Below are positions 6,213 through 10,579 of a stretch of DNA of 10,579 bases, piece by piece. The notes beneath the pieces were generated by a model. The model was not told the DNA's origin, ran no database searches, and saw only the letters and a program-made list of their open reading frames with translations. This DNA is from Balneolaceae bacterium (GTDB taxonomy: Bacteria; Bacteroidota; Rhodothermia; Balneolales; Balneolaceae), in the NCBI GenBank assembly GCA_007134665.1, contig SLKH01000069.1, positions 1 through 10,579 on the forward strand. The letters are read 5' to 3'. The position numbers and the translations under genes were made by a program. Position 1 is the stretch's first letter. Each line of letters starts with the position of its first letter.

Positions 6213-6230
6213 TTAAATAATTGAGGTTGG

Positions 6231-6248
6231 TCTATTTGTATAAATAGA
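6231..6248. repeat. AT-rich inverted repeat
   Basis: TCTATTT (6231-6237) and AAATAGA (6242-6248) form perfect seven-base arms around GTAT. It lies between the tRNA-end repeat and the following small gene, and it touches TTGATG at 6249-6254. That hexamer, 20 bases before CATCTTTG at 6275-6282, forms a weak Bacteroidota-like promoter candidate. It could be an operator or a weak terminator; chance is possible. Confidence 0.3.
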
Positions 6249-6309
6249 TTGATGAATCTAAATTTTTGATATAACATCTTTGATAAGGGATCGTTATTCA
6301 TCTAAATAA

Positions 6310-6657
6310 ATGATGATGAGTACAATGATATTGTATATCGGTCTTATTCTTATAACCGGGATTGTTGCCTTCATAGCATTCAGGTTATACGGAATTCAAA
6401 AAAGGGAAGCTTACCAGGATGATTTGGATTATCGGTTTAAAGATGTATGGAGCGGACGAAAAGGAGAGGAATTAAATGCCTGGTATCTTGTCAGGTTTGA
6501 ACTGATACAATTTGGTGCCAGTAAGAAGCAGTTAGAATATGTGAATCAAAAAATTGATAACCTCGATAAGCAAGCCATGTTATCTGTTTTTACGGTCAAT
6601 GCGTCCGGTGAAATAGAAAGTAGCATTTCATCAGATAATCTTAGCTTATCCGAATAG
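6310..6657 (+). CDS. Small single-pass membrane protein of unknown function
   Basis: I do not recognise this 115-residue protein. It has one N-terminal hydrophobic segment (about 6-26, MILYIGLILITGIVAFIAFRL) followed by basic residues and a charged, mostly helical soluble part (about 30-92). It ends in a Ser-rich acidic tail, so it is probably an inner-membrane-anchored protein with a cytoplasmic domain, although topology is not certain. The start is one of three consecutive ATG codons at 6310, directly after an in-frame TAA at 6307-6309. No Shine-Dalgarno sequence is visible. Its last 12 bases overlap the 3' end of the convergent FAD oxidoreductase gene. The patterned hydrophobicity and clean boundaries support a real gene, and it seems to be transcribed alone. 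I assign no function. Confidence 0.7.
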   Translation: MMMSTMILYIGLILITGIVAFIAFRLYGIQKREAYQDDLDYRFKDVWSGRKGEELNAWYLVRFELIQFGASKKQLEYVNQKIDNLDKQAMLSVFTVNASGEIESSISSDNLSLSE

Positions 6658-7743
6658 CCTCTCAATACTGAAAATATCAGGTATTCTCCCCTGATCTGTA
6701 ATGAAATCTATGAGTAACTTTCCAAGAAACGGGCCAAGTATTAAACCTTTTGATCCTAAAGCAGTTAAAGTATATAGGTTATCTATTTCCGGATGTTTAC
6801 CTACAACCGGTTTTTTATCCGGAACGGTAACACGAACTCCTGCCCAGCCTGTTCGTTCCTGACAGTAATCATAAATATCTGGCAGGGTTTTATGAAGGCG
6901 ATTCATAAGGTATTTCTCACCATTTGTGTCTGGTTGAAGATGATCAAATTGATGCTCATAAGTACTTCCAAGTACGATAGTGCGATCATTATTCGGGGAT
7001 TGAGCGATATAACCGAGACTTGAAACGGAACTCTTAAACTGCAGGCATTCTGAAAGCTTCAGTTTCAGTGTCTGTCCTTTTACCGGGTGCAGTGGTAATA
7101 ATTTCCAGTCAGGATGATCAACCATTTCTTTCCCTATACAATGTATTACAATGTCAGCTTCAATCTTAATTGAATCGCAACTGGCAATAAATGGCACTCC
7201 GGAATCTGTCTGAAACCGTCTGTTTAGAAAAAATACAACCCCCCTGGTTTTAAGATATTGATATAGTGCAAGTATGAATTCATTCATGGATACAGTTAAA
7301 GCCTTTGGAACCCATACTCCACCATTAATACATTTTAACCCGGGAAAACGTGCAATGATCTCTTCTTCTGCCAGCCATTCAACCCAGCCTTCACTCCAGG
7401 TTGATTGAATAAAAGTGTTGTACATCCCTTCGGCCAATTTTTTATCTAAAGCGGGCCTGATTACTCCATTTTCAATGAAAAACCTGTTTTCTGAAAAAAT
7501 TGCGATTTTTTCCAACAGTTGTTTGGTATATGTCAGGCATACTTCCGCATTCCAGGTTTTTTTTGCTTTACGGCCGGTTGCTGGATTAACAAGGGCTATT
7601 GGGGTACCTGAGGCGCCACTTCCGGGATTATTCTGATCTATTACAGCCGTTTTTAAACCGGCCATGTTTGCTGCATAAGCTGTTGACAAACCTGCAATTC
7701 CAGCACCGAAAATCAGTATATCAAATTGTGCCGTTTCTGTCAC
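6646..7743 (-). CDS. FAD-dependent oxidoreductase of the DAO family, like the MnmC C-terminal domain
   Basis: A 365-residue flavoprotein. It begins with a Rossmann FAD-binding motif FGAGIAGLSTAYAANMAG (12-29) and GSGASGTPIALVNP (41-54). It ends with GWAGVRVTVPDKKPVVGKHP (299-318) and ALGSKGLILGP (328-338). The GASG motif, the G-R-V--PD--P-VG motif and the ALGSKGL motif resemble the FAD domain of MnmC, which removes the carboxymethyl group from cmnm5U34 in tRNA. In E. coli that domain is fused to a methyltransferase; here it stands alone. A different amino-acid oxidase of the DAO family remains possible, so I give no symbol. It starts with GTG three bases after the pncA stop, making it the last gene of the pncB-pncA operon. 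No membrane segment or signal peptide is visible. The fold is confident, the substrate is not. Confidence 0.8.
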   Translation of the reverse strand: MTETAQFDILIFGAGIAGLSTAYAANMAGLKTAVIDQNNPGSGASGTPIALVNPATGRKAKKTWNAEVCLTYTKQLLEKIAIFSENRFFIENGVIRPALDKKLAEGMYNTFIQSTWSEGWVEWLAEEEIIARFPGLKCINGGVWVPKALTVSMNEFILALYQYLKTRGVVFFLNRRFQTDSGVPFIASCDSIKIEADIVIHCIGKEMVDHPDWKLLPLHPVKGQTLKLKLSECLQFKSSVSSLGYIAQSPNNDRTIVLGSTYEHQFDHLQPDTNGEKYLMNRLHKTLPDIYDYCQERTGWAGVRVTVPDKKPVVGKHPEIDNLYTLTALGSKGLILGPFLGKLLIDFITDQGRIPDIFSIERLFG

Positions 7744-7746
7744 TTG

Positions 7747-8355
7747 TCAAATTTGGCTGGATAAAATAATATTTGCACCTGCACTCTTCATCTCCTTCCA
7801 GGCTTTCTCAACAGAACCTTCGATATCTATTCCCTTTACAGCATCTTCCAGTACATGGATGGTAAATCCTTCCTTTATACCGTCAAGAACAGACCATTTG
7901 ACACAAAAATCAGTTGCCAATCCACAAACGTACAGATCAGACACTCCACGTTCTTTCAGATAACCGCTTAACCCCGTTTTGGTTTTTTTATCATTTTCGA
8001 AAAAAGCAGAATATGAATCGATTTTTTTCCTAAATCCTTTTCGAATAATGACTTCTGATTTATTGGTTTCAAGTTTTGAATGAAATTCAGCTCCATTTGT
8101 GCCCTGAACACAGTGGTCAGGCCATAATATTTGTTCACCATAATCAACCTGGATGGTATCATACGGATTCTTGCCTTCATGTGAGCTTGCAAATGAACTG
8201 TGATCTTTGGGGTGCCAGTCCTGAGTTTGAATGACATGGCCGAATGATTCGACCATTCTGTTAATTACCGGAATTACCTGATCTCCGTCAGGTACAGCGA
8301 GAGCGCCTCCAGGACAGAAATCATTTTGTACATCTATAATGAGCAGAGCATTCAT
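7747..8355 (-). CDS. pncA: Nicotinamidase
   Basis: PncA hydrolyses nicotinamide to nicotinate and ammonia, the first step of NAD salvage by the Preiss-Handler route, in the cytoplasm. The 202-residue protein is close to E. coli PncA in length and pattern. The catalytic triad is visible as Asp8 (IDVQNDF), Lys106 (IRKGF) and Cys151 (GLATDFCVKWSV). The metal ligands are probably Asp46 and His48 (TQDWHP) and His81 (WPDHCVQ). DSYSAFF at 113-119 is also family-typical. It begins nine bases after the pncB stop and ends three bases before the next gene, so the three form one operon. It directly supplies the substrate for PncB, which strongly supports both calls. It has no Shine-Dalgarno sequence. Confidence 0.96.
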   Translation of the reverse strand: MNALLIIDVQNDFCPGGALAVPDGDQVIPVINRMVESFGHVIQTQDWHPKDHSSFASSHEGKNPYDTIQVDYGEQILWPDHCVQGTNGAEFHSKLETNKSEVIIRKGFRKKIDSYSAFFENDKKTKTGLSGYLKERGVSDLYVCGLATDFCVKWSVLDGIKEGFTIHVLEDAVKGIDIEGSVEKAWKEMKSAGANIILSSQI

Positions 8356-8364
8356 AATAACAGT

Positions 8365-9768
8365 CTATTTTTTCATTCTTGTTATCAGTTGATCACGCAA
8401 ATCATACAGGGATTTGCTGATTCCAATTTTATAGATATGGGGATTGTCAAATCGCTGATGTTCCTTGTTTAGTTTACCAAGCCTTTCTTTACAAAACTCA
8501 GCAATTTCCATGACTTCCGGCAGATCCCGGCAAAGATCCCCTTCATGAATGACAGGGTGGAGAAGTTCTTCATAGTTCATTCCTGTTAAGGATCTTTTTT
8601 TTGCTTCAAAATAAGGATGGATCATCATATCAATATGCTTCTCATACTCAAGGAGTACTGCATCCCCGTTAAAACTCCCATCATTATTTAAATAACGATA
8701 TACTTTTTTTCTACCGGGAAGTGTAATTTTTTCAATATTTTCAGAAATCTTCAATGTTGGTTTTCCGTCAATTTCTGAGAGTTTATAAACCCCGTCAAGT
8801 GCTGGTGAATCCTGTCCCGTAACAAGACGGGTGCCGACACCGAATACATCGATGGGGGCGTCCTGTGACAATAGGCTTTTAATGATCTGTTCATCCAGTT
8901 GATTGGACGCTGCTATTTTCACATAACCTAATCCGGCATCATCAAGCATCTTTCTTGCCTGACGTGAAAAATAGGCAAGGTCTCCGCTGTCAAGCCGAAT
9001 TCCCTGCAATTGATGTCCTTTGGATTCAAGTTCTTTGGCGACAATAATAGCATTGGGAACTCCAGATTCCAGTGTGTTATAGGTGTCAACCAGCAATATG
9101 CAATTGTCAGGAAAATATTTTGCAAACGTACGAAAAGAAGTGATCTCATCATCAAACGATTGCACCCAGGAATGAGCCATCGTGCCACTTGCAGGCAGGC
9201 CATACAATTTAGCAGCATACACATTGGATGTACCATTTACTCCGCCAATAATAGCAGCTCGTGTTGCATGCACTCCTCCCAGCCCTTGCGAGCGCCTCAG
9301 GCCGAAATCCAGTACACTCCTGTTTCCTGCTGCAAATCTTAATCGAGATGCTTTGGTTGCGATGAGCGATTGAAAATTAAGTATATTCAGAATTAACGTT
9401 TCAATGATCTGAGTTTCAACCAGATTTCCTTCAACTCGTATAATGGGCTCTTTCGGGAAAACGATATCACCTTCCCGAACTGAAAACAGATTACCTGTAA
9501 AACGAAATTTCTTCAGATATTCTAAAAAATCGGGATCGAAACCCTGGCTGTCGAGATATTCAAGTTCTTCTTTTTGAAATTTAAATTGGTCAAGTGTCTC
9601 GAGTAATTCATTCAGTCCGGCAAAAACAACATATCCGCTATTAAAAGGAACTTTTCTGAAAAAGTAATCGAAAACAGCTTTTTTCTTATAAAGGCCCGAT
9701 TTATAATATCCCTGGGCCATAGTCAGTTCGTAATAATCAGTATAAGTTGCCGGATTGTTGATATACAT
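8365..9768 (-). CDS. pncB: Nicotinate phosphoribosyltransferase
   Basis: PncB joins nicotinate to PRPP, driven by ATP, to give nicotinate mononucleotide, the entry to NAD in the Preiss-Handler pathway. At 467 residues it is of the usual length. Landmarks are YTDYYELTMAQGYY (9-22), DFGLRRSQG (154-162), GTMAHSW (195-201) with His199 as the likely phosphorylated histidine, LLVDTYNTLESG (225-236), GIRLDSGDL (256-264) and FGVGTRLVTG (309-318). All are intact. It is the first gene of the operon pncB-pncA-FAD oxidoreductase and is divergent from the lipoprotein gene across 137 bases. No clear TAnnTTTG promoter or NAD-responsive operator could be picked out upstream of its start, although the promoter must lie in 9769-9905. 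No Shine-Dalgarno sequence is seen. Confidence 0.96.
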   Translation of the reverse strand: MYINNPATYTDYYELTMAQGYYKSGLYKKKAVFDYFFRKVPFNSGYVVFAGLNELLETLDQFKFQKEELEYLDSQGFDPDFLEYLKKFRFTGNLFSVREGDIVFPKEPIIRVEGNLVETQIIETLILNILNFQSLIATKASRLRFAAGNRSVLDFGLRRSQGLGGVHATRAAIIGGVNGTSNVYAAKLYGLPASGTMAHSWVQSFDDEITSFRTFAKYFPDNCILLVDTYNTLESGVPNAIIVAKELESKGHQLQGIRLDSGDLAYFSRQARKMLDDAGLGYVKIAASNQLDEQIIKSLLSQDAPIDVFGVGTRLVTGQDSPALDGVYKLSEIDGKPTLKISENIEKITLPGRKKVYRYLNNDGSFNGDAVLLEYEKHIDMMIHPYFEAKKRSLTGMNYEELLHPVIHEGDLCRDLPEVMEIAEFCKERLGKLNKEHQRFDNPHIYKIGISKSLYDLRDQLITRMKK

Positions 9769-9884
9769 GTTACGATGGTGATAAGAATTACAGTTTAAAA
9801 TAAGAAAGCATTCCCGCAGCTGAAAACGGATATGATAGTGAAAAGACTATAAATCGGTTCATTCTTTGTATATTTCGAAAAATT

Positions 9885-9890
9885 TATAAT
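9885..9890 (+). promoter_or_regulatory. Candidate -10 element of the lipoprotein gene
   Basis: TATAAT at 9885-9890 is a perfect -10 hexamer ending 15 bases before the GTG start. A TTTG at 9865-9868 lies 16 bases upstream of it. Also, TATATTTC at 9869-9876 is one base from the Bacteroidota TAnnTTTG element. The region is very AT-rich, so neither match is strong evidence. Confidence 0.3.
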
Positions 9891-9905
9891 ACGACAATTT
9901 AGTAA

Positions 9906-10579
9906 GTGAATATCAGGCTACAATTATTTTGGTACCCGGTTATTATCTTCTTTTTGCTCGTTTCATGTGCAACTCCTGTTCCTCCAACTGGTGGCCCGCC
10001 CGACAGAACCGGGCCGGTGATTGAACAAACAAGACCTGCAAATGAAACTGTAAATTTTGATGGACGGGAATTCCGAATTACATTTTCAAAATTTGTGAAC
10101 AGGTCATCTTTTCTGAATGCACTTGAAATAGAACCGGATTTGGCGATTGGATATGAAGTAAGCTGGAGAAGAAAAACGGCTATTGTTGAGTTTGACAGAA
10201 ACCTGCCGGATAACACAACAGTGATTATCAAAATCGGTACCGAGCTTTCTGATATGAATAATAACAATATGGCCAGTCAATTTGACTTTGCCATATCTAC
10301 AGGCCCGGAAATCGACGATGGGAGTGCAACAGCAACCATTCGCCAGGCACATGACGGTAAAAGAGACTCAGGGTATCGGGTTTTTTTGTATCGCTCTCCG
10401 TTCGATCTGACTGAAAGAGCCAATTACGTTGCACAGACGGATACTTCCGGCAGAGTACAATTTTCATATCTTGCTGAGGATACCTACAAAGCAATCTGGG
10501 TAGATGATGTAAACAGAAACCGAATTTGGGATAGTGACAGGGAGTTAGCACAGCCGTTTCATGATTCCACTTTTACCAT
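9906..10579 (+). CDS. Ig-like domain lipoprotein, 5' part, cut by the window edge
   Basis: I translated 224 codons from the GTG at 9906, which follows an in-frame TAA at 9903-9905; the frame stays open to the window end. Residues 1-20 form a lipoprotein signal (hydrophobic 12-19) ending at lipobox LVSC with Cys21. PPTGGPPD follows at 26-33, a signature I associate with a Bacteroidota lipoprotein family carrying an SbsA Ig-like (Big_5) domain, here about 38-125 (start near PVIEQTRPANETVNFDG, ending near FDFAIST). The later segment YKAIWVDDVNRNRIWDSDRE resembles the repeat these proteins carry after the Ig-like domain. Such proteins usually run to 500 residues or more, so over half is missing here. 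Function is unknown; it is likely periplasmic or outer-membrane anchored. It is divergent from pncB. Confidence 0.85.
   Translation, partial: MNIRLQLFWYPVIIFFLLVSCATPVPPTGGPPDRTGPVIEQTRPANETVNFDGREFRITFSKFVNRSSFLNALEIEPDLAIGYEVSWRRKTAIVEFDRNLPDNTTVIIKIGTELSDMNNNNMASQFDFAISTGPEIDDGSATATIRQAHDGKRDSGYRVFLYRSPFDLTERANYVAQTDTSGRVQFSYLAEDTYKAIWVDDVNRNRIWDSDRELAQPFHDSTFT

Noticed and set aside
5995..6216. An open frame of 73 codons across the tRNA region
   Set aside because: It reads through the tRNA-Ser gene and its 3'-end repeat; the peptide is the usual translated-tRNA artefact, so it is not a gene.
6160..6230. Intrinsic terminator for the tRNA
   Set aside because: The nested hairpin is not followed by a T-run; the bases after it are CTCTCCGCTTAAATAA.
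10104..10551. Minus-strand open frames at the right edge
   Set aside because: They are antisense to the lipoprotein gene, which has a signal peptide, lipobox and family signature on the plus strand.
1..10579. CRISPR arrays, transposases, toxin-antitoxin or phage genes
   Set aside because: I saw no regularly spaced repeats and no gene of these families on either strand.

Overview
The window looks like a chromosomal segment of a low-GC member of the Bacteroidota/Balneolota (FCB) lineage. The tRNA promoter has the TTG...TAnnTTTG form typical of that group. None of the protein starts has a convincing Shine-Dalgarno sequence, and several genes begin with GTG or TTG. The TonB protein and the SbsA-Ig-like lipoprotein with a PPTGGPPD segment are also of the Bacteroidota style. 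This placement is inference; no rRNA or other definitive marker is present.

Layout, left to right. (1) On the minus strand, a LacI-family regulator (329-1351) runs into the start of purC (332 to the left edge) through an ATGA overlap. (2) Divergent from it, on the plus strand, are a phytoene/squalene synthase-family gene (crtB), a biotin carboxylase (accC) and the N-acetylmuramic acid 6-phosphate etherase murQ, which overlaps the end of accC. (3) After a 208-base gap comes an energy-transducing TonB protein with a TTG start. (4) A tRNA-Ser(GGA) gene follows, with a clear promoter. Its last 18 bases are repeated 116 bases downstream beside a nested palindrome. (5) A small membrane-anchored hypothetical protein converges with a minus-strand operon transcribed pncB, pncA, then an FAD-dependent oxidoreductase that resembles the C-terminal domain of MnmC. 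(6) At the right edge, divergent from pncB, is the 5' part of a lipoprotein gene.

The genes are mostly housekeeping or recycling functions: purine synthesis (purC), isoprenoid/carotenoid synthesis (crtB), acyl-CoA carboxylation (accC), recycling of cell-wall MurNAc-6-P (murQ), outer-membrane energization (tonB) and NAD salvage. In the salvage route PncA makes nicotinate from nicotinamide and PncB makes nicotinate mononucleotide. Apart from the tRNA-end repeat there is no sign of a mobile element, CRISPR array or defence system, and I see no strong candidate for an undescribed system. The most unusual items are the tRNA 3'-end repeat with its palindrome, the LacI-purC coupling, the separate MnmC-like FAD protein in the NAD-salvage operon, and an accC with no carrier or carboxyltransferase gene nearby.

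No gene-free stretch exceeds 300 bases. The longest are the 208 bases between murQ and tonB and the roughly 214 bases between the tRNA and the next gene.
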